From contig BEII01000001.1 of NCBI GenBank assembly GCA_002898935.1, positions 1 through 27,788 on the forward strand: a DNA stretch of 27,788 nucleotides, in the 5' to 3' direction. The notes beneath the pieces were generated by a model. The model made no database searches. It was not told the DNA's origin and saw nothing but the letters and a program-made list of their open reading frames with translations. The stretch's first letter is position 1. Every line of letters begins with the position of its first letter. This document shows, piece after piece, positions 20,510 to 27,675 of this stretch. The translations under genes and the position numbers were made by a program. The stretch comes from a bacterium HR32 (GTDB lineage Bacteria > Sysuimicrobiota > Sysuimicrobiia > Sysuimicrobiales > Sysuimicrobiaceae).

Positions 20510-22870
20510 CTACGCCGTCCCGTGCCTGCGGTCGAGGTTCGCGAACCGGGAGGTCTCCTTGTGGAAGAACAGCTCGAGGTCGTCCGTGGGGCCGTTGCGG
20601 TGCTTGGCCACCCGCACCAGGGCCACGTTCTCCTTGCCCTCCCTGCGGGCGCGCTCGGGGTCGTAGTAGTCCTCGCGGTATAGGAACAGCACCAGGTCCG
20701 CCACCTGCTCCAGCTCTCCGCTCTCCCGGAGGTGGGACAGCATGGGGATCTTGGACCCGCCCTGCTCCGCAGCCCGGGACAGCTGGGAGACGGCCAGGAT
20801 GGGGACCTCCAGTTCCTTCGCCAGGGACTTGATCCCGCGGGCGATCTCGCTGAGCTCCTGGGTACGGTTTTCCGTGCGGCGGTAGGACTGGATTAGCTGG
20901 ATGTAGTCCACCACGATGAGGCCCAGCCCGTGTTCGGCCTTCAGCTTCCGCGCCTTCGCCCGCATCTCCACCACGGACAGGTTGGAGGAGTCGTCGATGA
21001 AGATGGGGGCGTCCACCAGGGCGCCCATGGCCCGGGTGAGCCGGCGCCAGTCCGCCTCTGACAGGTAGCCCCGCCGCAGGCGCTGCCCGTCCACCTGCGC
21101 CTGCGCGCACAGCATCCGCTGCACGAGCTGCTCCGCGCTGGTCTCGATGGAGAAAATGGCCACGGGCGTGCGGTGCTCCACGGCGGCGTGCTGCGCGATG
21201 TTCAGGCAGAAGGTGGTGTTGTGGACGCACACGTCGTTGGCCACGAAGTTGTGGGTGCCGGGGATGGTAAGGTCGTAGACGGGGTGTTCGCCCGTATATT
21301 CCACGGACACGATGGGGTCCCACACGAAGTCCGGCTCGGAGAGCAGGGGCTGGGGCGCGTAGCGGGCCCACTGGCGGAGCCGGTCCCACCCCAGCACCCC
21401 GCACGTCCGCAGCAGTTCGACTGCAGCCTCGCCCCGCACCTCGAGGGTCCCGCCGCGGTCCCAGGCGGCGACCACGCCGAGCCGCAGCAGCAGGTGCTGG
21501 ACCTGACGGGCCATAGCCGGGCTCGGCAACTCCGCCCGGATCCCGAAGGCCTCCTGCGTGCCGCGGGACCAGCCCTCCGGGTCGCCCTCCACCGCCGCCA
21601 CGCAGGCCAGCAGGCACCGGAGCAGCAGACACAGCTTCGGCCGGTTGAGCTGGAAGACGGCCTCAGGCAGCTGGCGGCGGTCTGCAGGCTCCGCCAGGGA
21701 CGGGTAGTCCTGCAGGAACTCCGCCACCACCGCGGAGGCGTCCGCAGGGTCTACACCGCGCCACGGACGCACCGCGCCGGCGAGGGCCGGTACCCGTGCG
21801 GCCCGCACCGCAGCGCACGCCGAGGCCGCGTCCAGGAAGTCGCGGCTCACCTCTGGCTGCGCGGGCAGCCGGCCTGCGGACAGGTACGCGATCATGCGCA
21901 CCTCCGCGGCCGGCAGGTCCAGGGTCCCGAAAACCGGCAGCCGCGCGGGGACCGCCACGAAGTGCCCCGGCCGCAGGGCTGCCAGCGGCTTCCAGCCCTC
22001 GGGGGTGAGGAACGGGTGCGTGGCGGTCACCTCCACCTCCCGGCCCAGGGCGGTGCGCACCCGGAAGGTGGGCTTGGTGCCGTCGTCCACAAACGCGGAG
22101 GGATGGGCTTCTCGGAAGTGTCCGCCGTCCAGGGTCAGGACGGCCCCCTGCCGGTCCCGCACCACTTCTTCGATGGTCCGCAGCAGGCCGGTGCGCGGGT
22201 CCACCACGAGGCTGTCGTACTTCAGGCACTTGCCCATGGACGGCCGTGCCGCCACGATGACGAGGTCTCCCCGCTGCAGCCCGCCGGTGAGCTCGTCCAG
22301 GTCCGTGAACCCGGTGGGCACGCCGGTGATCATCCCCCGCTCGTAGTGGGTGTCCAGCCGCTCCATGGTGTCGCGGATGAGGTCCCGGAGGGGCTGGAAG
22401 TCCTGCTGCATACGGCGGTTGGCGATCTCGAACACCAGCCGCTCCGCGCGGTCCACCAGCACCTCCACGTCCTCCTCGCCTTCGCACCCCAGGTGGGCGA
22501 TCTGCGTCCCGACGCGAATGAGGGCGCGCAGCATGGCCTTCTGGACCACGATGCGGGCGTAGTACTCCGCGTTGGCCGCGGTGGGCACCGCATTCAGCAG
22601 CGAGGCCACGTAGGCAGCACCGCCTGCTTCCTCCAACCGGCCCAGGTCCCGGAGGCGGTCGGTCACCGTGATGAGATCCACCGGCTCCCCCCGCTCGAAG
22701 AGGTCTACGATGGCGGAGTAGACCAGCCGGTGCGCCTCGCGGTAGAAGTCCTCGGGCCGTAGCAGCTCGACCACCGCCGCGATGGCGTCGCGGTCCAGGA
22801 GCATGGAGCCGAGCACGCCCATCTCGGCCTCGAGGCTCTGCGGCGGGACGCGGTCTACGGCGGTGGCCAC
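20510..22870 (-). CDS. dnaB: Replicative DNA helicase DnaB with an intein in Walker A
   Basis: The precursor is 786 aa. The exteins total 449 aa, the normal DnaB length. The N-terminal domain (VPPQSLEAEMGVLGSMLLD) is followed by a RecA-like domain with VAARPSMGK at 206-214, which continues as TTFCLN after the intein. Walker B VVDYIQL and the RESGELEQVADLVLFLYR segment come later. The spliced product unwinds DNA at the replication fork. Without splicing the ATP-binding loop is split and the helicase should be inactive. The start is GTG at 22870, preceded by GGGAGGGG. The gene has its own upstream gap of about 250 bp and is not overlapped with lonC. Confidence 0.96.
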   Translation of the reverse strand: MATAVDRVPPQSLEAEMGVLGSMLLDRDAIAAVVELLRPEDFYREAHRLVYSAIVDLFERGEPVDLITVTDRLRDLGRLEEAGGAAYVASLLNAVPTAANAEYYARIVVQKAMLRALIRVGTQIAHLGCEGEEDVEVLVDRAERLVFEIANRRMQQDFQPLRDLIRDTMERLDTHYERGMITGVPTGFTDLDELTGGLQRGDLVIVAARPSMGKCLKYDSLVVDPRTGLLRTIEEVVRDRQGAVLTLDGGHFREAHPSAFVDDGTKPTFRVRTALGREVEVTATHPFLTPEGWKPLAALRPGHFVAVPARLPVFGTLDLPAAEVRMIAYLSAGRLPAQPEVSRDFLDAASACAAVRAARVPALAGAVRPWRGVDPADASAVVAEFLQDYPSLAEPADRRQLPEAVFQLNRPKLCLLLRCLLACVAAVEGDPEGWSRGTQEAFGIRAELPSPAMARQVQHLLLRLGVVAAWDRGGTLEVRGEAAVELLRTCGVLGWDRLRQWARYAPQPLLSEPDFVWDPIVSVEYTGEHPVYDLTIPGTHNFVANDVCVHNTTFCLNIAQHAAVEHRTPVAIFSIETSAEQLVQRMLCAQAQVDGQRLRRGYLSEADWRRLTRAMGALVDAPIFIDDSSNLSVVEMRAKARKLKAEHGLGLIVVDYIQLIQSYRRTENRTQELSEIARGIKSLAKELEVPILAVSQLSRAAEQGGSKIPMLSHLRESGELEQVADLVLFLYREDYYDPERARREGKENVALVRVAKHRNGPTDDLELFFHKETSRFANLDRRHGTA
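21218..22228 (-). other. DnaB intein (337 residues) inserted between Lys and Thr of the P-loop
   Basis: Precursor residues 215-551 begin with Cys (CLKYDSLVVDPRTG) and end VCVHN, followed by Thr as the +1 nucleophile. Splicing block B is visible as TATHPFLTPEGW (TxxH) and block F as VYDLTIPGTHNFVANDV. The site is the known dnaB-a position in the Walker A motif. The central part should be a LAGLIDADG endonuclease, but the two expected motifs read IAYLSAGRL (327-335) and LLLRCLLACVAAVEG (415-429), both lacking the catalytic Asp. Splicing residues look intact, so protein splicing is probably active while homing is lost. Confidence 0.9.
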
Positions 22871-22891
22871 GGCTACCCCTCCCTATAATAG

Positions 22892-22915
22892 CAAACGGCC
22901 GTTCGCTGCCGTTTG
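22892..22915. repeat. Perfect 8-bp inverted repeat upstream of dnaB
   Basis: CAAACGGC (22892-22899) and GCCGTTTG (22908-22915) are exact inverse complements with an 8-bp centre. The repeat lies 22-45 bp upstream of the dnaB start, next to the only AT-rich patch (TATAATAG on the plus strand). It may be an operator or a hairpin in the dnaB leader. Confidence 0.5.
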
Positions 22916-23071
22916 TCCACCAACCCTCTACCACGCCGGGGCTGTGACCAACCCCTAGGACAAGCTGTGGATTCCGGGCAGGTGTGAGCCGTGAGTGGGT
23001 TTCCTGGGGCCGTACCGGTGGTCCCCTGTGGGTAACTTGTGGGCAGGGGAAGTTGTGGACTGTGTGGGTAG
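22913..23071. other. Cluster of DnaA-box-like motifs in the lonC-dnaB gap
   Basis: One plus-oriented motif, TTGTCCACC (22913-22921), is followed by five minus-oriented motifs sharing TGTGG: TGTGGATTC (22966), TGTGGGTAA (23027), TGTGGGCAG (23038), TGTGGACTG (23054) and TGTGGGTAG (23063). Against TTATCCACA they match 6-8 of 9 positions. They fill much of a gene-free gap of about 250 bp before the helicase gene. This could be a DnaA-controlled promoter or titration site, or part of an origin. A long AT-rich unwinding element is not seen. Confidence 0.4.
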
Positions 23072-23088
23072 CGACTGCAGCCGCGGGG

Positions 23089-23121
23089 GACCGCCCCGGA
23101 GGGATAGCCGACGGGGCGGTC
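23089..23121 (-). terminator. Hairpin terminator after lonC
   Basis: A perfect 9-bp stem, GACCGCCCC/GGGGCGGTC (23089-23097 and 23113-23121), has a 15-nt loop and begins within the lonC stop codon. On the minus strand it is followed by CCCC rather than a U tract, so it may act with a protein factor or mainly protect the 3' end. Confidence 0.5.
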
Positions 23122-25040
23122 TAGTGGCGCCTGCGGCCCTGGGGCACCAGGACGTGAGGCAACGCCTCTTCCACGGTCTGGACCAGCACAACCTGCAGCC
23201 CTCCGACCTCCGACGGCAGGTCGTTCTGGTTCTCCTGCGGGAGGACCACCTTTTTGATCCCGGCCTGCCGCGCGCCATAAAGCTTCTCGGGGATCCCGCC
23301 CACGCCCCGCACCCGGCCTTGGATGCTCACCTCGCCCGTCAGGGCGACGTTCTGCAGGGCGGGCCGGCTCTGCACCGCACTGGCCAGGGCCGCGGTGATG
23401 GCGAGCCCGAGGCTCGGGCCGTCCACGAGCCCCCCGCCCACCACGTTCACGTGCACGTCGTACTGCCCGAGGTCCACGCCCAGCAGCCGTCGGACCACGG
23501 ACAGGGCGTTGAACACCGAGTCCTTGGCCATGCTCCCCGCGGTCTCGTTAAACCGCACCGCACCGCGGCCGCGCTGCCCCGCAGGGAAGACGGCAGCTTC
23601 CACCTCCACGATGGAGCCCAGGTAGTGGGCCACCCCGAGTCCGAACACCTTTCCGACCTCCGGCACGTCCGACGCCCGCGCGCTGGTAGACGGCGTCAGC
23701 CGGGAGACCCGGATTACCTCCAGCATGTCCTCCTCGGTGATCCGCACGCGACCGCCCCGGCCCTTGCGCCGGTACAGGGCCATGCCGTAGGCGTCCGCCA
23801 GCAGGTTCACCGCCTTGCGGCCCTCCACGGTGTAGGCGGCGACCAGCTCCGGCACCTTGGGGTGCAGGCTCACCCGCAGCCGGCGCGCCGCCTGCACCAC
23901 GATCCGCTCGATGTCCGCCTGCGACAGGGGGTCGAAGAACACCTCCGCGCAGCGCGACCGCAGGGTGGCTGAAAGCTCCTCCGGGTCGCGGGTGGTGGCG
24001 CCGATGAGCACGAAGTCCGCGGGTGCCCCCTGTTCGAACAGCCGCCGGACGTACGCGGGCACGTGGGGGTCGTCGGGGTCGTAGTAGCTGGACTCGAACG
24101 TCACCCGTTTGTCCTCCAGGACCTTCAACAGCTTGGCCTGCAGCAGCGGGTCCATCTCGCCGATCTCGTCGATGAACAGCACACCTCCGTGCGCCCGCGT
24201 CACCAGCCCCAGCTTCGGCTCCGGGATCCCCACGTCCGCGAAGTCCCTCCGGGAGCCCTGGTAGATGGGGTCGTGCACCGAGCCCAGCAGCGGGTTGGTA
24301 ACTTCCCGCGGGTCCCACCGCAGGGTGGTGGCGTCCACTTCCACGAAGGGCGCGTTCTCCGGGAACGGGGTGTACGGCAGCCGCCGCGCTTCCTCCAGGG
24401 CCAGCCGGGCCACGGTGGTCTTGCCCACGCCCGGCGGACCGTAGAGGATCACGTGCTGCGGGTACGGGGTAGCGAGCTTGGCCAGCAGCGCCCGGATGGC
24501 CCGCTCCTGCCCCACCACCTCCTTCAGGCGGCGAGGGCGCAGGGCCTCCAGAGCCGACTGCGACAGCCGGACCCGTTCCAGCGCCTCCAGCTCCTCCAGC
24601 TTCTTGCGGGTGGCGGCGCTTTCCGGGCCCGTGGCCTCCCGCAGCACCTGCAGCCGGATCTCCTGCAGGTAGTCGTCCTGCCGCTGGTTCATCCGCTCGG
24701 CCACCTTGCGCTCCAGCTCCTCCTCCACCCGCCTCTGGGCCACCAGGTCCGCCAGCTCCTCCTCCACCTCCGACAGGACCCGTGGGATCTCGGACTCCGG
24801 GGGCGCACTGTGGATCGTGGGATCGTCGTACACCAGCCGCTGGAGGGCCACCACCCGGTCCGCGAGGCGCCCGGACCGCATCAGGGTGAGCGCCTCCAGC
24901 TTACCCGCCTTCACGATGAGCCGCTCGGGCCCGTACACCTCGCTCAGCACGCTGAATAGCGCGCCCACCCGGCGCTTCAACTCGGCCCGGCTCGGGGTCG
25001 CGTTGCGCCCGCGCGCGCGGGCGGGCAGCCGGTCAGCCAT
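23121..25040 (-). CDS. lonC: Lon-family ATP-dependent protease, LonC type
   Basis: This 639-aa protease lacks the large LonA N-domain. It has a coiled-coil-like charged region (about 85-160), an AAA+ module with Walker A GPPGVGKTT (201-209) and Walker B VLFIDE (287-292), and a Lon protease domain with catalytic Ser543 in DGPSLGLA and Lys586 in GGIPEKLYGA. The length and the lead-in (RRLKEVVGQERAIRALLAKL) fit the LonC group (TIGR02903), first noted in a subset of endospore formers. Some LonC proteins have lost the Walker motifs, but these are intact. The ATG at 25040 overlaps the rplI end by 8 nt, so it belongs to the ribosomal-protein operon. Confidence 0.88.
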   Translation of the reverse strand: MADRLPARARGRNATPSRAELKRRVGALFSVLSEVYGPERLIVKAGKLEALTLMRSGRLADRVVALQRLVYDDPTIHSAPPESEIPRVLSEVEEELADLVAQRRVEEELERKVAERMNQRQDDYLQEIRLQVLREATGPESAATRKKLEELEALERVRLSQSALEALRPRRLKEVVGQERAIRALLAKLATPYPQHVILYGPPGVGKTTVARLALEEARRLPYTPFPENAPFVEVDATTLRWDPREVTNPLLGSVHDPIYQGSRRDFADVGIPEPKLGLVTRAHGGVLFIDEIGEMDPLLQAKLLKVLEDKRVTFESSYYDPDDPHVPAYVRRLFEQGAPADFVLIGATTRDPEELSATLRSRCAEVFFDPLSQADIERIVVQAARRLRVSLHPKVPELVAAYTVEGRKAVNLLADAYGMALYRRKGRGGRVRITEEDMLEVIRVSRLTPSTSARASDVPEVGKVFGLGVAHYLGSIVEVEAAVFPAGQRGRGAVRFNETAGSMAKDSVFNALSVVRRLLGVDLGQYDVHVNVVGGGLVDGPSLGLAITAALASAVQSRPALQNVALTGEVSIQGRVRGVGGIPEKLYGARQAGIKKVVLPQENQNDLPSEVGGLQVVLVQTVEEALPHVLVPQGRRRH

Positions 25041-25479
25041 CGGCGGTCACCTCGACCCGTACCCGTGCCAGCAGGCCGTGCGGCAGCCGCACCGTGACCG
25101 TGTGCGTGCCCACGGCCTTGATGGGCTCCGGCAACTCCACCTGCCTGCGGTCCACGTCAAACCCCATGCCCTTGAGCGCCTCAGCCACCTGCTGCGCCGT
25201 CACCGCGCCGAACAGTCTGCCTGCGCTCCCCGCCTTCGCCCGCACGCGCACCGTGCGTCCTTCCAGGGCCTGCGCCACAGCGCGCGCCCGCTCCTCCTCC
25301 CGGGCGGCCCGGCGCTGCTGCGCGGCCCGCTCCTGCTCGAGCGCCCGCAGCTGACCCTCCGTGGCCTCGCGGGCCAGGCCCCGGGGCAGCAGGTAGTTCC
25401 GGGCGTAGCCCTCCTTCACGTCCACCACGGACCCCGCCTTGCCCAGGGACGGCACGTCCCGCGTGAGGATCACCTTCAT
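25033..25479 (-). CDS. rplI: Ribosomal protein bL9
   Basis: This 148-aa large-subunit protein is of normal L9 length. The N-terminal domain MKVILTRDVPSLGKAGSVVDVKEGYARNYLLPRGLA is the family signature. A long charged connecting helix follows (about 45-75, rich in Glu, Arg and Ala), then the C-terminal RNA-binding domain with GRLFGAVTAQQVAEAL. The ATG overlaps the upstream DUF2232 stop as ATGA, and its stop lies inside the lonC start. Co-translation with lonC is therefore likely. The gene order yybS-rplI is typical of Bacillota-like genomes. Confidence 0.97.
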   Translation of the reverse strand: MKVILTRDVPSLGKAGSVVDVKEGYARNYLLPRGLAREATEGQLRALEQERAAQQRRAAREEERARAVAQALEGRTVRVRAKAGSAGRLFGAVTAQQVAEALKGMGFDVDRRQVELPEPIKAVGTHTVTVRLPHGLLARVRVEVTADG

Positions 25480-26468
25480 GGCGAACGCTCCGCCCGCGGC
25501 CCGACCCTCCGGAGGTCGAACCACAGGTCCACCAAACCCAACGCCACCATGGCGAACGTGCCCAGGTCGCCCAGCAGGAACACGGCCACCACCGCCAACA
25601 CCCGACCTGCCTTCGGCACCTCGCGGGCCGCCAGGTAGTGCAAGAGGGTCAGGAACCCGAAGAAGGCAAACGTGAGCACGCTGAGCATGAACCCGTTGGC
25701 GACCAGTGTCCGGCCTACCTCGGGCAGCCACGGCTGCACCACGGCACCCGCCAGCACCGGGCCCACCAGCACGAGCCCCCCTGCGGGCGGCAGCCGCCAC
25801 GTGAGGATGGGCGCAAACCCCGGCAGCTCGGTGCCCAGCCGGCGCATGACGTGCCGGGCCAGCGTGTAGGAACCGTACGACCACAGCGTGACCCCGAGCA
25901 CGAGCGCTGCGGGCAGGATGGTGCGCAACAGACCCGGCATCTGCCGCGCCAGCAGCTCCATCTGCTGGACCTGCTGCGGAGGGGCCCCCAGCCTACGGCT
26001 CAGGTCCGCAGCCGCTTGTGCGCCCCGCACCTGCGCTTCCACCACCGCCTCCAGGGGATCCAGGCCGACCAGGAACCGGGTTACCGCGAGGCTCACGAGC
26101 GTCACCCCTAGGCCCACTACAGCCCCCCAAAGCACGGCCCGGGGTGCCAGCCCTTCGCCACCCCGACGGGCCAGGACGCCCTGCACCACACCCACCGGCG
26201 CGAACACCCCCACGAACAGGAGGCCCTGCGGGAACCCGAAGAAGGGCGAAAGCACCAGACCCGCCACCACGGCACTCAGCGCCGCCGTCCGCACGCCCCG
26301 GCGGTAGGTGAGGACGAACAGCGGCAGGGGCGCGGCCACTAGGCCCAGGGAGCCAAACAGGGCCACGAGCAGCGCCACCAGCACGGTGAGCGCTGCCAGA
26401 AGAGCTCCTTCCGTCAGGCTCGCGGTGCGCTCGCGCACCGGGGTGGGCCCGGCCCGAACGTTCGCCAT
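25476..26468 (-). CDS. DUF2232 (YybS-like) integral membrane protein
   Basis: This 330-aa polytopic membrane protein has about eight to nine hydrophobic segments. It starts LTEGALLAALTVLVALLVALFGSLGLVAAPLPLFVLTYRRG, the conserved lead-in of YybS/DUF2232. PFFGFPQGLLFVGVFAPVGVVQGVLARR and the terminal FLTLLHYLAAREVPKAGRVL are also family-like. Its function is unknown, although the fold resembles ECF S components. The ATG at 26468 has GGAGG 3 nt upstream. It lies 38 nt after rpsR and overlaps rplI by 4 nt. The GdpP/YybT phosphodiesterase that often follows yybS in Bacillus is absent. Confidence 0.88.
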   Translation of the reverse strand: MANVRAGPTPVRERTASLTEGALLAALTVLVALLVALFGSLGLVAAPLPLFVLTYRRGVRTAALSAVVAGLVLSPFFGFPQGLLFVGVFAPVGVVQGVLARRGGEGLAPRAVLWGAVVGLGVTLVSLAVTRFLVGLDPLEAVVEAQVRGAQAAADLSRRLGAPPQQVQQMELLARQMPGLLRTILPAALVLGVTLWSYGSYTLARHVMRRLGTELPGFAPILTWRLPPAGGLVLVGPVLAGAVVQPWLPEVGRTLVANGFMLSVLTFAFFGFLTLLHYLAAREVPKAGRVLAVVAVFLLGDLGTFAMVALGLVDLWFDLRRVGPRAERSP

Positions 26469-26506
26469 GGTCCTCCGGCCCGCCTAGACCCCGGGCCCTG
26501 CCGGCC

Positions 26507-26761
26507 CTAGTCCGCGGTGTAGGGGAGCAACGCGAGCTCGCGGGCCCGCTTGATGGCCACCGCCAGCATGCGCTGGTGCTTGGCGCACGTGCCCGTCACG
26601 CGGCGGGGCAGGATCTTCCCGCGCTCGGACACGAACCGGCGCAGGCGGTTGCCGTCCTTGTAGTCCACGAACCGCGCCCGCTCCGAGCAGAAGCTGCACA
26701 CCTTCCGCCGGGGGCGCCGGGGCCTCCACTCCCGCTTCTCCTTCTTCTCCTTCTCCGCCAT
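26507..26761 (-). CDS. rpsR: Ribosomal protein bS18
   Basis: This 84-aa small-subunit protein starts MAEKEKKEKREWRPRRPRRKVCSFC and contains the S18 core DYKDGNRLRRFVSERGKILPRRVTGTCAKHQRMLAVAIKRARELALLPY. VCSFC plus the Cys and His in TCAKHQ form the zinc-binding (C+) version. The ATG at 26761 is preferred because the GAGGAGGT Shine-Dalgarno lies 8 nt upstream. The in-frame GTG at 26779 would place that site inside the coding region. It follows ssb after 21 nt and binds together with bS6 in the 30S platform. Confidence 0.97.
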   Translation of the reverse strand: MAEKEKKEKREWRPRRPRRKVCSFCSERARFVDYKDGNRLRRFVSERGKILPRRVTGTCAKHQRMLAVAIKRARELALLPYTAD

Positions 26762-26782
26762 TCCGCCTGACCTCCTCACACC

Positions 26783-27181
26783 TCAGAAGGGCACGTCTTC
26801 CTCTTCCGGCTCCGGCGCGGGCTCGAACTCCTCCGTCGCCGCGGCCTCTGGCGCGGGCTCCGCCTTGCGGTCCAGGAACCGCACCGCCTCCGCCACCACC
26901 TCCACCGCCCGGCGCCGCTGTCCGTCCTGGGACTCGTACTCACGGATCTGCAGCCGGCCGTCCACCGCCACCAGCCGTCCCTTCGCTAGGTGCGCGGACA
27001 CCTGCTCGGCCAGCTTGCGCCACGCCACCACGGGGATTAAGTCCGTCTTGCGCTCGCCCTGGGCGTTGGCGAAGGGGCGGTCCACCGCCAGGGTGAAGGT
27101 GGCCACGGGCTGGCCGCTGGGCAGGTAGCGTAGCTCAGGGTCGCGGGTGAGCCGGCCGATCAACACCACGCGGTTCAGCAC
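26783..27181 (-). CDS. ssb: Single-stranded DNA-binding protein
   Basis: This 132-aa SSB has an N-terminal OB fold (MLNRVVLIGRLTRDPELRYLPSGQPVATFTLAVDRP, then LIPVVAWRKLAEQVSAHLAKGRLVAVDGRLQIREYE). A short Pro/Glu/Ala linker leads to the acidic tip EEEDVPF, which recruits repair and replication partners. The start is GTG at 27181, 7 nt inside the end of rpsF. The rpsF-ssb-rpsR arrangement is the standard bacterial one, and the protein forms tetramers on single-stranded DNA at the fork. Confidence 0.97.
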   Translation of the reverse strand: MLNRVVLIGRLTRDPELRYLPSGQPVATFTLAVDRPFANAQGERKTDLIPVVAWRKLAEQVSAHLAKGRLVAVDGRLQIREYESQDGQRRRAVEVVAEAVRFLDRKAEPAPEAAATEEFEPAPEPEEEDVPF

Positions 27182-27537
27182 CCCGCCTCACCTCCCCCGG
27201 CCGGGACCGCCTCCGCAGCCACCGGCGCGGGTGCCTCCGGGGCCTGGACCGGCACCGCCTCGCACACGAGGAACCGGATGACCTCCTCGTGCAGCGCCAC
27301 CGCGGACTTCAAGTCCTGCACGCGCTGGCCGTCCAGGTCGAACCGGACGAGCACGTAGTAGCCCTCCCGGTGCTTCCGGATGGGGTAAGCCAGGCGTCGC
27401 TTGCCCCAGGGCTCCGTGGAGCGCACCTCCCCGCCGCGTTCCACGATCCGCGCCGTCACCCGCTCCACCGCGGCCCGGACCTGCGCTTCGTCCAGGTCGG
27501 GCCGAAGGATGAACACCATTTCGTAGGGCTTGCGCAC
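27175..27537 (-). CDS. rpsF: Ribosomal protein bS6
   Basis: This 120-aa S6 starts MRKPYEMVFILRPDLDEAQVRAAVERV and has EPWGKRRLAYPIRKHREGYYVLVRFDL, the typical S6 core. The C-terminal tail of about 25 residues is Ala/Pro/Glu-rich and ends GGGEAGC, longer than in many species. The start is a GTG at 27537 behind GGGAGGGAG. It is the first gene of the rpsF-ssb-rpsR-DUF2232-rplI-lonC operon. Confidence 0.97.
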   Translation of the reverse strand: MRKPYEMVFILRPDLDEAQVRAAVERVTARIVERGGEVRSTEPWGKRRLAYPIRKHREGYYVLVRFDLDGQRVQDLKSAVALHEEVIRFLVCEAVPVQAPEAPAPVAAEAVPAGGGEAGC

Positions 27538-27570
27538 CGTCTCCCTCCCTCGGACAGGGAATCTTCCCCG

Positions 27571-27620
27571 GTCTCCGCCGCGCGGAGACGAGAAGGGTAA
27601 GTCACGGCCCCGCGGGGCCG
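27571..27620 (-). promoter_or_regulatory. Structured leader of the rpsF operon
   Basis: Between the promoter and the rpsF start the transcript can form two strong hairpins. One is the 16-bp palindrome CGGCCCCGCGGGGCCG (27605-27620). The other is GTCTCCGC-loop-GCGGAGAC (27571-27578/27582-27589), with a 3-nt loop. Leaders of rpsF operons in several bacteria bind S6:S18 for feedback control. Whether these stems are that element is not established from sequence alone. Confidence 0.4.
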
Positions 27621-27638
27621 CGCAGACCCAGCCGGACG

Positions 27639-27668
27639 ATTCTACCAGACCCCTCGGAGGGTTGTCAG
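27639..27668 (-). promoter_or_regulatory. Sigma70-like promoter of the rpsF operon
   Basis: CTGACA (27668-27663, 5/6) and TAGAAT (27644-27639, 5/6) are separated by 18 nt on the minus strand, about 100 nt upstream of the rpsF start and just after the preceding gene's stop. Confidence 0.65.
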
Positions 27669-27675
27669 GCAGGCC

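Noticed and set aside
16986..21632. Very long minus-strand open frame of over 1500 codons
   Set aside because: It crosses citrate synthase, the URO-D-like, M23 and dnaB genes in another frame and is Ala/Arg/Gly/Pro-rich without any domain; it is a GC-driven shadow.
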